From contig MEDY01000193.1 in assembly GCA_001724265.1 (NCBI GenBank), positions 1 through 54,132 on the forward strand: DNA of 54,132 nucleotides. Direction: 5' to 3'. Below, in pieces: positions 37,794 through 49,183 of the stretch. Below the pieces are notes generated by a model, which saw only the letters and a list, made by a program, of their open reading frames with translations, was not told the DNA's origin and searched no databases. Source of the DNA: Rhizaria sp. SCN 62-66. Taxonomy: Eukaryota > Rhizaria, unplaced. The translations under genes were made by a program, and so were the position numbers. Positions within the stretch are counted from its first letter, which is position 1. Every line of letters begins with the position of its first letter.

Positions 37794-38832
37794 GAAGCAC
37801 TGTAAGTTAAGCCGCGTTGGAGAGAAGCTAAGCCGCGGAATGTTGTGACTGCGATAAGATATAGAGGACACAGCGTCAGAAGTCCGTGGCACGTTGAGAA
37901 GGACTGGACTCGTACTGATAATTATAATGCTTCCGTATGAACTACTGAGTCGAACATGCGTGTGTACTCTTCTTGAGTAGGTCGTTGATTGCGAATCTCT
38001 GTGTGCGTACGTTGGCGAGGGCCAGCTTGATTCAATGCGAATTCATGTATTACTGTCAATATCTTTCAATAAAATGCTCAAAATTCTTGCAATCGTGCTG
38101 CTGTTTTTTCATCAACTGTCATTATGTACCGCTGTGAGGGACTCAAAGTCTGAAACAACGACAACGAATGGCATAGAATAGCTCGTTGCCACATTTCGTA
38201 GCAAGTTGCGTGTATACTTCATGAACAACAACAATCAAAAGGGTTCGAACAAGGCTTTTTTTACGACTGTGGTGTTGATTGTGATTTCGGATGCACATGA
38301 ATGATGATTATGACGATGACGATACAAATGTTATGATACAGTCGTCCGCATGCACAAGTGTAGCTTTAATCGGGACGTAACTTGTGACGTGCGTGACTTA
38401 ATTGCTTATTTCTCTACTTACCATCGGGTTACTCTTCATTACGCTCACCACTCAAGCTTGCGTGTCTTGATGAACACCTTCGTCAACAGAAAACAAAATG
38501 ATTTCGTCTGAAGAGTCATCGTCTGAAGACTACACGTGAATTTGTTTGTTTGTTTGTTTTATTTATTCAAGAACAGACTTCTGTAAACAACAGCAGGCCA
38601 TATGTCCAATATACGACAGCAGTGACTATGCACGTATTAATAACAGTGTGTTCAAAAGTGACTGTCAAACCGGAAAAGCTATATCATATCATTATTATCA
38701 TACACAATTTTGAATCTAAAATACTTATCACAAAAACTGAAACAACAAAAAGAACAAAAAACTATTATAAAAACACTTCTTACACAGTTCCGAACTCAGG
38801 CCGCCTCGTGAGCGTTGTAAGCGTTTTTACAC
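37794..38832. other. Convergent intergenic spacer carrying a paired TAAGCCGC element
   Basis: About 1 kb between the 3' ends of the LMBRD1-like and EML genes. Just after the LMBRD1 stop sits the 21-bp-spaced TAAGCCGC pair (37804-37838). A (TTTG)n run lies at 38541-38560. The rest is AT-rich with no supported gene. Confidence 0.6.
37804..37838 (+). repeat. Paired word: AAGTTAAGCCGC, 11 nt, GCTAAGCCGC
   Basis: Two TAAGCCGC cores start at 37808 and 37829, exactly 21 bp apart, 10 bp past the LMBRD1 stop codon. The same two words with the same 11-nt spacer occur inside the VPS33 coding sequence at 47736-47768; the spacer sequences are unrelated. Confidence 0.8.
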
Positions 38833-41652
38833 TTACATGCTGACCTTGACGACCTTCCACTGGAAGATGCATTTGTCGCCGCCGCCGGCAGAGAAAAGAT
38901 AGCGTTCGGTCAGGTCGAAGCGGATGCGCGGGACGTGCGCCGAGTGGCCCTTGTGGGCGCGGAAGCCGTTGTCGGGCTTGGCCGTAGGCGTGTCCTTGGC
39001 GGCGGGGAAGCGAAAGAGGTTCACCAGGCCTTCGTCGGTGCCGCAGGCAACGAGAGTGCGCGAGGGGGACGCGTCGACGCAGTTGATGTTGCTGTAGTCC
39101 TGCTCCTCGCTGCCGTCACCCTTGCGCCAGATGCCCATCACGGACCAGTCGAACTTGACCGAGACGGTGGCCCACGCAACGTCCTTGACCAGCGTTGCCG
39201 ACCGCTCCTGCGCGCTGTTCTTGAGCGCGCCCTCATCAATGGCGTGGTAAAGCAGCTCGTACGACAGCGAGATGGAGCGCAGGTAGGCGCTGTCGGTGCT
39301 GAAGTCGATGGCGAGTACGGCGGCCGTATGCTCCGTGAGCACCTTCTGCACCTTGTAGCCCGCGTCAACCGAGAGCAGGCAGATGCAGATGCCGTGCGTG
39401 CCGACCGCAAGCGTGCGGCCTGAGGGCGAGTAGCGCAGCGTCTCGATCCAGTTCTGGCTCTGGTTCGCCACCTGCCGCTTCCCGTGCGGGTTGAGGTCCA
39501 CGTACGCGACGCGCTCTAAGGTCGCGGCATCGAACACGGCCAGGAAGCCCTCGTTGGTGCCGACCGCAAGATGCTTGCCATCGGGCGAGTAGTCGATCGC
39601 GCGCGCCATCTGGTTGATGGGGAACGAGCTCGTCGTGCTCGCCGTGTTCACCTTGGGCATCTTGCCCTTGACAGTGTTGATCGGCGCCACCGCGACGGCC
39701 TGCTTGGTCGCCGAGTCCCACACGCACACCTGGTTGTCCTCGCCCACCGTAGCGTAGTGCGTGTTCCGGGGGTGCGGCGCCAGGCCCCAAACCTCGCCGT
39801 CGAAGTGCCCCCGCATCACCGGCGCGGGCAGCTGCTGGTAGTTCACGCTCGTGCCCAACGGCTCCTGCTTGTCGTAGGGAATCTCAAAGATCTCGCTGCC
39901 GCGCGTGCCAATAAGCAGGTCGCCATACGCGTTCGAGGACACAGAGCGCACGGCGTACTGGAACTCGGCCTGCCAGACGGGCTTGAGCTGCGAATCGAGC
40001 ACACACACGCGCCGGTCGTCGCCGCCCGTCACGAAGTGCTTGCCTTGTGGCGTGATGCTGTTGATCTTGCTCTCGTGCACGTGGAACACCTTGCGCGCGG
40101 TCCCGCGGACGTAGACATACACGCCGCCGTCGCCGCCCGCGATGAGCGTCTGGTTGCCCGTGAGCGTGTACACGGCGTGGGTATAAAGCTGGCGCGGCAC
40201 GTTGGTCATCGCGTTCTTGTTCTTGAGCTTGCCGGACGCGGCGTCGAAGGTCCAGAAGGCAATGTGGCAGTTGCCCACGGTCACGAGCTCGTCGCTCGCG
40301 CTCGTGGGGTTCCACGCAATGCTCAGGATAGACGTCTTGGCCGCACCTGTGGGCGTGCAAGTGTACAAGCAAGCAAGCAAAGAAAGGAATTAAGACAATA
40401 CAAATTAGGAATATGACATTTTTAGAATGTAAAAATTAACAGAAAGATTTTGAACAGTAAAAGATTGTTATTTGTCAAAATGTATCATTGTACGTCTTGA
40501 TACAAGTGAGATATAGCGTAATATTGTACGTACTGGGCCCGGAGGCGATCTGCTTGCCGCCCTTGACCTTCCAGTCCCACACGGTGACCGTGAGCTTATC
40601 GTCGCACGTGGCCGTGGCGAGGTAGTTGCCGCAGGGCGAAAACGCCAGCGCCGTGATGGCGCGCACACCAGCGTTCTCGATCTTCCACTGTTCGCGGGTG
40701 ACGGTATTGTGGATGCAGATCGACGGCGGGGCGGAGCGGCCGTTCTCCACGGTGGCGATCTGACCGGTGGCGACGATGTTGGGGTCCTTGGGGTGCTGCG
40801 TCAGGGAGACAACGTCGTCGTTGTGGCCCGTAAAGAAGGTCTGGGCGCGCGTCTCGGGGTCCATCGTGATAACGAGCGCCGCCGCAGGGTACACGATGTG
40901 GCCCTGAGACAGGAGGGGGGAGAATGAAGAGAAAACAACAAAATTGACCGTCCGATAACAAATATAAACGGTTAGCGAGATGAAAGTTTAGTTCAGTAGT
41001 GATTCGTGTAGTTATACATCGTTTGATGAAGAATAAACTTGATTGGTGTTGATTAAAAATGTTAGAAGTTGCATTTCGTGAAAGTGGAATTTGAAGCATC
41101 TACGAAAACGGCAAGTCACAAAAGAGCGAACAGAGTCCGCAAGACAAACTGAAAACAAAACAAAACTTGTGCAGTAGATGAAAAACACTACTTAACACTA
41201 GAACAACAGAAATAAATCTTCTTATAATGTTATATGCTGGAGATATCGTGAATGAACCGTACCTCTGCGTTGTAGATGAGGTTGTTGCGGGAGTCGTGGC
41301 AGCGGTATCCGTGGACAAAGTCCAGCGACAGCCCCTGGGAGGGTGCGCTCTTGTTGATGGGGGGCGCGTTCGACGGCGCGACCTTGACAACGCCCAGGAA
41401 CGGCTTGACAGCGAGGCCACGCGTGGCGCTAGTCTCTCCAGCTTCGCCGTTCTCGAGGAGCTCAAGCTCGGCCTCGATCTCATCGCGGGTGCGGAAAACG
41501 CCCTCTTCGTCGTCGGGATTGGGCTCAGAGCTCTCGTCGATGGCAACGTCAAGATCTTCGTCAATCGGGGTCGCCGCGCGGGGCGGGGACGGCGCGGCGG
41601 GGGCCGGCGCGGGGGTCGGGGCGGAGGTGGACGGGCCGGGGAGGGCAGGCAT
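38833..41652 (-). CDS. EML-family microtubule-associated WD40 protein
   Basis: Three minus-strand exons, 41652-41263, 40903-40534 and 40346-38833, join in frame to 757 residues, TAA stop. The HELP motif spans the first junction (LDFVHGYRCHDSRNNLIYNAE, then GHIVYPAAALVI), followed by GHNDDVVSLTQHP, IATGQIATV, VWDWKVKGGK and a tandem atypical WD40 propeller pair ending FSAGGGDKCIFQWKV. This is the TAPE core of echinoderm microtubule-associated protein-like proteins, which bind tubulin and regulate microtubule dynamics. The first 100 residues are Pro/Ala-rich then acidic, and I do not see the N-terminal trimerisation coiled coil of animal EML1-4; it may be an EML without one. The start at 41652 is the last ATG before the acidic region; the frame extends upstream to 41706. 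Donors are GTACGG and GTACGT. Together with IFT80 it indicates a microtubule-rich flagellate. Confidence 0.92.
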
Positions 41653-42621
41653 CGAACCTCGGTCTGGGGCGAGACGTAATACATGGGTGAGAAAGAGACT
41701 TAGCAACGAAATATTAAAACTTCAAAGAGAAACATCAATTAATAATCTAGAGTCGCGCTTAGAAGCCGAAGTGTCGAGAGGATACAGCATGACAGAAGTG
41801 GGCAGAAATCGTAACTTTGAACGGGCCAGTCTCTGAGGAGCTGCCACCCGTTACGATTTCGTTTCGACGGCAGGGCCGAAAAAAGACCGGCGAACGATGA
41901 ACGAACGAAGCGGAGGTCGCTGACTGGGACTGATTCATGGGGTGATATTAGTAGGTCGCAGGGAGAGGTAAAATGGCCGTCTATTACGAAAGTACAGTGT
42001 GTCTAGGAGATAATATGCTTGAAAGTGCCGTTAGTCGTCATTACTGCAATGCAGCTGGCTGTATAGGTGTCGGTATCTTGAGTCTCATATCCCCCTTTAG
42101 AACCCCTCTGCTCACCCCCTTTCGTGTCTCTCTTCGTCCCTTTGCACGCCTTGTCTCGCACAGCTACGCCAACAAAACCACGCTGTCAGCAAACAACTTG
42201 TACGTTTGTGTGTTTTCATTGCGGTACCGGTTTCTGTTTGCTTTACCCCGGCCCCAGAGCCCCCTCTGAAGGCAACCCTCTCACAGGCCCTGTCGCTGTG
42301 TCTCTTGAGCACTGCTCTCTCTCTGTCTCGCCAGCGCCTGCAAGTCTGCCCCGTGTTGCAGCAACAGCAATAGTGTCTGCGCTAGAGCAATAGCCCTTCT
42401 GTGAGCTTGCACTGCTGTCGTTTCTCGCCGCAACAACAACAACAACACCAGCGCGTCAGGTCATTTCTTCGTCACTATCCAGCTCACACGCAAGTCGACA
42501 GGAGAATTTGGACGTATTGAGGCACAACAAGCGATATACCTGCTGACACCGACAACAACCGCTCTATCTCTTCTTGTTTTAACTGTCGTAGCCTTGCGCG
42601 GCTGCTGAGCTTTAAAGCAAG
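41653..42621. promoter_or_regulatory. Divergent intergenic region between EML and YANK-like kinase
   Basis: 970 bp between divergent starts. The half towards the kinase is CT-rich and includes CCCCAGAGCCCC, which also occurs in the VPS33 leader (46540). An 89-codon frame at 42124-42393 looks like leader sequence rather than a gene. Nothing else is supported. Confidence 0.45.
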
Positions 42622-44356
42622 ATGGGAGGTTGTTTGAGTCAGCAACAGCCCATGCCGAACCCCGACCGGGTCGACATGACGCACTTCGAAGAGGTACGTA
42701 CAGATCTGCAGAACTATAATATTCGCATAACAAACCACACCCCTAATGGCCACCTATAGATTCCACTCCAAACTCCAGCCATACCTGTTTCTTGTTTCCA
42801 CTTTACACTCAAAATTTCATCTTGCCAAATCTCACCAATCGTCCCCGTATTAATTATTGTTTTGCCTCTGCACTCTGCTGTTGCTTAGTACCAAACGATC
42901 GGCCGCGGCGGCTTTGGCACCGTCGTCGCCGTCGCCAAGCGCGACCCCGTGACCGGCAAGTGCCCGCCCCAGAGCCCCGAAAACCCTCTGTACGCGCTCA
43001 AGCGCATGGCCAAGGCCAAGGTGGCGCAGTCGCAGGTCAACGTCGACATGGTATGGCGCGAGCGCGAGATCATGATCATCAACACCGAGACGCTGCGCTC
43101 GCCGTTCCTCTGCTCGCTGCACTGGGCGTTCCAGTCGCCCGCGGAGCTGTTTCTCATTATGGAGTTCATGCAGGGCGGCGACCTCAAGTACCAGATGCGC
43201 GATAAGAAAAACACCAGCAAAGTCAAGCCGCTGGGCGAGGACGTGGCCAAGTTCTACTGCGCGGAGATCCTGCTGGCGCTGCGGGCGCTGCATTCGGTCA
43301 GCATCGTGTACCGCGACCTCAAGCCCGAGAACGCGCTGCTTGACTCGGAGGGGCATCTCAGGCTCGCAGACTTCGGCATCGCGACAAACTTGCAGCGCAA
43401 CAACGGGTTCAAGACCTCGGGACGCAGTGGTACGCTCATTAACCTGTGAATGATAACAATTGAGCCCAAAACGCTTGACTGCTATCACTCTTTCGACTCA
43501 CTGCCGATAGTGCTAAATGTGACTATATATCACTAGATGCATTCGTATTAAAACAAAATTGATATAATATATGTTTAATACCACAAATATTGATGTAATT
43601 TTTTGCTAAATCTCATCGATATATGCTACATAATTATGTTGTTGTTTTCTCATTTGACACTCTCGCAGGCACGTACAGCTACATGTCGCCCGAGATGCTG
43701 CTGCGCGACGAATACGGCACCGAGGTCGACCTCTGGGCCCTGGGCGTGACGTTGTACGAGCTGCTCCACGCCGACCTGCCTTTCCCGTCGCTCAGCCAAT
43801 CCGCGTCCGAGGAACAGATCAAGGCGCATTTTTCGGTCCCTCTCTCGTTCCACTCTAGCCTAAGCAAGGAAGTCAAGCACTTGCTCACGCGGCTCCTGCA
43901 CCCCGACCCCGCCAGGCGGCTTACCTTGTGCTCGCAAGCCATCGAACACCCCTTCTTCGCCTCCATCAACTGGCCCCTTCTCAAGCGCAAGGAAGTCAAG
44001 CCGCCCATCACACCCGAGCAGGGCGTCGCCAATTGCACTGCCGCCGCGGCGCTCGAGGTCGCCTTCATGGACGAGCCGCTGCGGCCCGTGTCGGCCGAGC
44101 TCCAGGAGCTGTTCAGCGAGTACGAGTATGTGCGGCCCAACCTGACGCGGCTGCAGCGTCGCGGCACGGTGCGGGACGCAACCACGGCCGGCGTGCCCAG
44201 CGACATCATGCGGACCAACAGGGAGAATGTGGAGCAAGAGTGGGAGGTCATGCAGCAGGAGCATGACAAGCACGAGAAACAACAACAGGAAGTCGCTGCC
44301 GCCGCCGCCGCCGCTGCTGCTGCCTCTGAGCTCGATCAGGAGCCAACAGGACAAGG

Positions 44357-44388
<32 letters not shown>

Positions 44389-45101
44389 GGAGGGGGAGTG
44401 CCAGCGCCGGCGCTAGTGCTCGCGGCAGTGAAAGGAGGAACTCTGCGTCGACCTCTAAAGGTGCTGGCGGCCACGCGACCCCTTTAGACGGCGTAAGTAC
44501 CCCTTCGGAGCAGCGCAACTCCCCACGGCTTCGCGCCCGGGCCAGCGCCAGTGCGAGTGCCAATGGTGGAGTTGGCGGCAGCAGCAGCAGCCGCAACCCC
44601 AGCCGCAGCCCCAGTCTATCCCCTGTCCCTGATAACAATGTAAGTGGCGGGTACAACGCTCTAAGTGCCACCACGAAGTCCAGCCCTAGTCCCAGCCCGA
44701 GCCCCCGACTCAATCCTCAAAACAACAACAGCAACAACAACAACAACTACAACGCGAGCACGAGCACGAGTACGAGCGTCAATAGTAACGGGCGGGGGAT
44801 AGTTGCGCTCAACTTAGACGGCAACAATAACAACAGCAACAACAACAACAACAACCAGAGCCGTGCGAGCAGCCGCGCCCACAGTCGTCAGCCCAGCCTC
44901 GGCGGCAACGGCAACAACATCAACAACATCAACAGCAACAGCAGCAGTGGGAATGCGACGAGTAATAGCGCCAGTCCCAGCAACGCGATGGTGGGGATTG
45001 AGATTGACAGCGTTGTCATCGGCCCTATCGGCAGCAACGGCGGCGGCACGAAGACGAAGGAGGGCAGCGGCAGCGGTCGAAAGAAGGGCGGGAAGAAATA
45101 A
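42622..45101 (+). CDS. YANK/STK32-like AGC Ser/Thr kinase, myristoylation-type N-terminus
   Basis: Three exons, 42622-42693, 42889-43429 and 43669-45101, give 681 residues to TAA. The first residues MGGCLS fit N-myristoylation on Gly2 with a palmitoylatable Cys4. As in YANK/STK32 kinases the domain starts almost at once (DMTHFEE, then YQTIGRGGFGTV). Visible motifs: Gly loop, YALKRM lysine, MEFMQGGDLKYQM, YRDLKPENALL with the AGC-type Tyr instead of His, ADFGIA, then GTYSYMSPEML spanning the second junction. The kinase core ends near residue 325. After a short conserved stretch (PVSAELQELFSEYEYV) comes a 300-residue Ser/Asn/Gln tail ending in basic GRKKGGKK. The tail holds TPLDGVSTP, nearly the peptide found twice in the DMAP1-like tail. 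It likely acts at membranes; the substrate is unknown. Other AGC subfamilies are possible. Confidence 0.88.
44478..44502 (+). repeat. Second copy of the composite module
   Basis: ACCCCTTTAGACGGC followed at once by GTAAGTACCCC inside the YANK-like kinase tail (peptide TPLDGVSTP). It parallels 32187-32216. Confidence 0.7.
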
Positions 45102-45322
45102 GTGTTTACACATCATCTAAGTAAGTGGCACTGACACTGAAGCGCGCTGTCTCGAGTTAATTCCGACTTCGCTGAATGAGTAGAGTAGCGGTGACCAGCT
45201 TGGTGAAGCAACCCTTGCTGTAGTGTTATTTCGTGTTGGATCCGTAATGAAACTCACTGCTTTCTGAATAATTACTGACGCATTCGTGCAGTTCGTGCTG
45301 TCATTGTTGTTGTTGCCTTTCC

Positions 45323-45346
45323 TTCGGATTTTCTTTCGGATTTTCT
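45323..45346. repeat. Tandem 12-bp duplication
   Basis: TTCGGATTTTCT occurs twice head to tail in T-rich intergenic DNA. It looks like slippage; no function is implied. Confidence 0.8.
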
Positions 45347-45464
45347 TTTTCGTAATTTGTAATTCATTAGTTTTGATTCTGTCCGCCTCCTTTTCTCTTT
45401 CCCTTCCTTTTTGTTTGCTTTCTCTTTCCCCCCCTCCTTCTCTTATCATTTGTAGTGACTAAGT

Positions 45465-45492
45465 TTGCTCGATACTGGTTGCTCGATACTGG
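45465..45492. repeat. Tandem 14-bp duplication
   Basis: TTGCTCGATACTGG occurs twice with no gap. It is a recent local duplication in the YANK-like gene's downstream spacer. Confidence 0.85.
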
Positions 45493-46822
45493 CTTTCTCC
45501 GTATTTGCTTGATTTCCGTTTGTATTTTTCCCTCTATATATATATCTATACTAGCTCTAATAACCCTCTAATACTTCCCTTAGAATATGATGTGTCTTAT
45601 TTGTTGATCCCTTTTTGTGTCTTTTCACAAGCAAAGGATTGTGTGTGTTGAGTTGTGTTGTTACTCGTCTCATCAATTTTTCAGTGGGCTTTATATTAGT
45701 CTTATATTAGCGTCTTATAGTCAATTTTTGCGTAGGTTGTTTTAAGCGCCGTTTTCTGTGTTATGTCTCTATGTTTGTTGTATGATGTACATCGATGTAA
45801 TTACGTATATCAGTTATATTGTCGTGTCACTGCTCTCATACAAAGGTACCTTTTTCTGCTGAGCAGTCGCACCGTTTTAAAGATGACAAACAGTAGTCTC
45901 ACTTCGATCTGTCATTGTATCGCCGCATAAATATGTATGTTATAAATTGCTTAATTTAGTGATTCTTGAAACTACTCCGATCTTAACCAAGCTTTATCAC
46001 TTAAACACCACTTATCTTTTCGATGTTGTAACAAAACTTACTTTTAAGCATAACATGCGCAAATCAAGTATAATTTTGTCAAGACAAACACATAGTATGG
46101 AATACACTATTTTAAATAAATCACTTTGAAATTACTTTTACTCCTTATGACTACATGGATATACCGCGACTTTTGTGATCTTTTCAAGTGAATCAACAAG
46201 CACTGCGCCTGCTCACAGTCACCTACTCCGGCTGACTCGCTCTTGCCTTCGACCAAGCGAGGGCGCACTTTATACTATCTGATCTCACTATTAAGAACGT
46301 CATTATGCTCAGTAATTGGACCTAAGAGAAAAAGTATTTTTGAAATGCTCCATCTTTATTTCCTATTAATTTATGCCCCGTTCTTGACGCCTATATCTTA
46401 CTTTTCCACCGACCTACGTCGCCCTCTTCTTCGATCGCTTGCGCTCTCTCCCACAGCCTCCTACACTCTCACACCAACACCACTTGTTTGTGCTTCACAA
46501 CAAAGCAAGCTTTTCCGCTTGTTTTCTACGTGACCCCGACCCCCAGAGCCCCTGGTGTCTGGTTTCTGTCTTGTTAAGCGCGGTTCTACGCAGCCTTAGC
46601 GTGCTTCATATCAGGCAGAACTCGATCTTTCCTTTCACTCTTGCTACAGAAACGCCGTCGGTTGCTTTCTTTCTGCTCTCAGCACAACTAGCTCCTTCTT
46701 GTAGTGCGCTACAACTCTACGTTGCTCGCACTTCAAGCAGCCTTTGCGAACCCTGTTACCTATCGCATAACAGCTCCTCCTCCTCCCACCTTTCACGAAC
46801 CTCTCTCTCTGACCACGACAAC

Positions 46823-49183
46823 ATGAGTGCCCAGCTCTCGACCGGCGCCCTCAACCTTGAGGCCTTCAAGGAACACGCCGTCAAGGAGCTCTGCGCGCTC
46901 CTCGACTCTTTCCCGGGCGACAAGGCCCTCGTGATCGACCCCGCGCTCTCGGGCCCTCTTGGCCTCGTGGTCTCGGTCAAGACTATGCGACAGCACGGCG
47001 TCACCGAGTTCATGCTGCTCAACGCGCCCACGCTCAACACCAACTGCGGCAACGTCATCTATATCACGCGCCCCGAGCCCGAGCTCATGCCACTCATCGC
47101 CAGCCAGATCCAGTCGCGCCTCGCCCGCACCAGTACTATGGGCGGCGGCGGCGGCGCAAACTCAAACCGTGGGCCCAACAACGCTGCCGCGGCGGGCACC
47201 AACTACGGCGTGTACTTCACCCCGCGCCGCACGCTGCTGTGCGAGAAGGCGCTGGCGGACCTGGGCGTGAGCGACTACGTGCAGACGGGCGAGTTTCAGC
47301 TCGATCTCATCCCCTTCGAGTCAGACACGCTATCTCTAGAGCTGCCCGGAGCGTTCCGCGAGTGCTTCATCGAGGGTGACCCGTCATCGCTTATGGTTGT
47401 GGCGCGCGCGCTTGTCAGGCTCCAGTCCATTTATGGCATCATTCCACTCGTCAAGGGCAAGGGCAATGCCGCTCACAGGGTGATGCAGCTTATGCACCGC
47501 CTAAAGGCAGAGCTCAACAGCAGCTCTAGCAACAGCGGCACTGGCAGCAACGCGGTGGACGTTGTCGGCGGGCATATCTTGCCGCAGATTGAGCAACTCG
47601 TGCTCATCGACCGCGCCACTGACCTGCTTTCGCCGTGTTTAACACAGTTCACGTATGAAGGACTGTTGGATGAGCTGTTCCGCATCAAGAACGGCAGCAT
47701 CGAGGTCGAGAAGGAGAAGGAGACCAAGGACGGCGAAGTTAAGCCGCCCGGCGCGGGAGCTAAGCCGCCCGTAATGGAGAAGAAAAAGCTTCCCCTCAAC
47801 TCGAGCGACATCCTTTTCACCGAGATCCGCGACCTCTCGTTCCGCGGGCTCGGCGGGCTGCTGCACCGCAAGGCGGAGCACATCAAGGAGACCTACGCAG
47901 AGCGCCACGCCGCGCAGTCTGTGCAGGAGATGCACTCATTCCTGGCCAAGTTCAAGATCGCCCACCAGGAGCACACGCTGCTGCAGTCCCACATCGGGCT
48001 CGCCGAGAAGGTCTCACTCGCCGTCCGCACCAAGGCCTTTGACCGGCGGCTCGAAATGGAGCGGCTCATCCTCTCTGGCGACGAGCAGTCGCTGGTGGAA
48101 GACTACCTCGAGGACATGATCGGGCAAAAGCAGCCTTTCCCGGCCGTTTTGCGCGTTCTGACGCTCATTTCACACACCACAGGTGTCAACAAGCGCAAAA
48201 TCGACCACTTCAAGCGCGAAATCGTACAGACCTACGGCTACCAGCACGCGCTGACGCTCAACGCGCTCGAGCGCCTGTCGGTGCTGCCGAAGCAGCCGCG
48301 GCGCGTGGACTGGACCAAACTCCGCCGGCAGCTGCGCCTCATCGAGCCCGTCCACGAGAATGGCGGCAACAACGCTAACGACAGCACCTCTGCCGGCGGC
48401 GGCGGCGGCGCTGGCGGCCAGACTCTGAACCCTTTAGCGAACGGCTCGCTGTGGCCGGTGGCGGTCAACCAGGATTACTACGCGCAGTTCAACGGCGTTG
48501 CCCCGTTGTCCGTGCGCGTGATCGAGATCGCGTCCCAGCCTGCGGGGCTGCGCAAGTGGGACGAGCTGGTCTCGCAGCTGCCCGGCAAGGCGTTCGAGTA
48601 CCGCCAGACGCTGCCGGCAACAGTGAGCTGCCGCATGCTGCCCGTGCCCGGCTACGACCTCGCGGCGCCCGCTGCGGCGTGTTTGGATGGCACGGCGACG
48701 GCGACGTCCACGACCGCCGCCGCTGCCGCAGCTGCAGCCGCCGCCGCAGCCGCTGCCACAGAAGGAGGGTCTAGTGCCGTCGCCGCTGCTGCTGCTGCCG
48801 CTGCTGCCGCCGCCGCTGCTGCTGGCAACTCTGGTCTGAGCTCCGGCATCAGCAGCAGTGTCAGCAGCAGTGTCAGCAGCAGTGAGCTGCTGAGCGGTGT
48901 CGTGTGGCGCAACAGCAACCCCAGCGCCAACGCCGCGGGCGCCGACGGGCAGGAGGACGACGACGACAGCAACGGCGGCGGCGGGAAGAAGAAGCCCGTC
49001 ACTCTGGTCTTCTTCATCGGCGGCGTGACGTTTGCCGAGATCAGCGCGCTGCGGCAGCTGAGCGAGAACGAGTATCACAACCGGGAGTACATCGTTGCCA
49101 CCACGAAGCTCATCAACGGGACCACCATGTTCGAGACGGCGTTTCCCGAGATTGAGAACCACTTGCAGCGCAACACGCTCTAA
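46823..49183 (+). CDS. VPS33: VPS33, Sec1/Munc18 protein of HOPS/CORVET
   Basis: A single exon of 786 residues from ATG 46823 to TAA 49181. The start is chosen at MSAQLSTGALNL; the frame is open further upstream without similarity. Family sequences run throughout: LVIDPALSGPLGLVV, YITRPEPELMPLIASQI, CEKALADLGV, FRECFIEGDPSSL, IEQLVLIDRATDLLSPCLTQFTYEGLLDE, then HIGLAEKVS and a C-terminal VTLVFFIGGVTFAEISALR. VPS33 is the SNARE-binding Sec1/Munc18 subunit of the HOPS and CORVET tethers that drive fusion at endosomes and lysosomes. It looks like the VPS33A type. Insertions: a Gly/Asn loop (47140-47200), a Lys/Glu/Pro loop (47690-47790) carrying the paired TAAGCCGC element, and Ala/Ser runs (48700-48900). 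Confidence 0.95.
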   Translation: MSAQLSTGALNLEAFKEHAVKELCALLDSFPGDKALVIDPALSGPLGLVVSVKTMRQHGVTEFMLLNAPTLNTNCGNVIYITRPEPELMPLIASQIQSRLARTSTMGGGGGANSNRGPNNAAAAGTNYGVYFTPRRTLLCEKALADLGVSDYVQTGEFQLDLIPFESDTLSLELPGAFRECFIEGDPSSLMVVARALVRLQSIYGIIPLVKGKGNAAHRVMQLMHRLKAELNSSSSNSGTGSNAVDVVGGHILPQIEQLVLIDRATDLLSPCLTQFTYEGLLDELFRIKNGSIEVEKEKETKDGEVKPPGAGAKPPVMEKKKLPLNSSDILFTEIRDLSFRGLGGLLHRKAEHIKETYAERHAAQSVQEMHSFLAKFKIAHQEHTLLQSHIGLAEKVSLAVRTKAFDRRLEMERLILSGDEQSLVEDYLEDMIGQKQPFPAVLRVLTLISHTTGVNKRKIDHFKREIVQTYGYQHALTLNALERLSVLPKQPRRVDWTKLRRQLRLIEPVHENGGNNANDSTSAGGGGGAGGQTLNPLANGSLWPVAVNQDYYAQFNGVAPLSVRVIEIASQPAGLRKWDELVSQLPGKAFEYRQTLPATVSCRMLPVPGYDLAAPAAACLDGTATATSTTAAAAAAAAAAAAAATEGGSSAVAAAAAAAAAAAAAAGNSGLSSGISSSVSSSVSSSELLSGVVWRNSNPSANAAGADGQEDDDDSNGGGGKKKPVTLVFFIGGVTFAEISALRQLSENEYHNREYIVATTKLINGTTMFETAFPEIENHLQRNTL
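47736..47768 (+). repeat. Paired word in coding sequence: AAGTTAAGCCGC, 11 nt, GCTAAGCCGC
   Basis: TAAGCCGC cores start at 47740 and 47761, 21 bp apart, as in the non-coding copy at 37804. Here it encodes VKPPGAGAKPP in a VPS33 insertion loop. Confidence 0.8.

Larger units (their letters stand above)
45102..46822. other. Long AT-rich intergenic spacer before VPS33
   Basis: 1.7 kb with no supported gene. It holds two perfect tandem duplications (12 bp at 45323-45346; 14 bp at 45465-45492). A C/T-rich VPS33 leader from about 46380 includes CCCCCAGAGCCCC. The frame of VPS33 is open upstream to 46439 but lacks family similarity there, so this is treated as leader. Confidence 0.5.

Noticed and set aside
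42124-42393. 89-codon frame before the YANK-like kinase, ending at TAG
   Set aside because: Composition matches gene leaders here and there is no recognisable product; reading through its TAG gives only a short extension to TGA.
45117-45449. 110-codon minus-strand frame in the spacer after the YANK-like kinase
   Set aside because: It is simple Lys/Arg/Glu sequence from T/C-rich DNA, with no similarity or splice support.
46439-46822. N-terminal extension of VPS33 (frame open upstream)
   Set aside because: The segment is CT-rich leader-like sequence with no VPS33 similarity; the family start fits ATG 46823.
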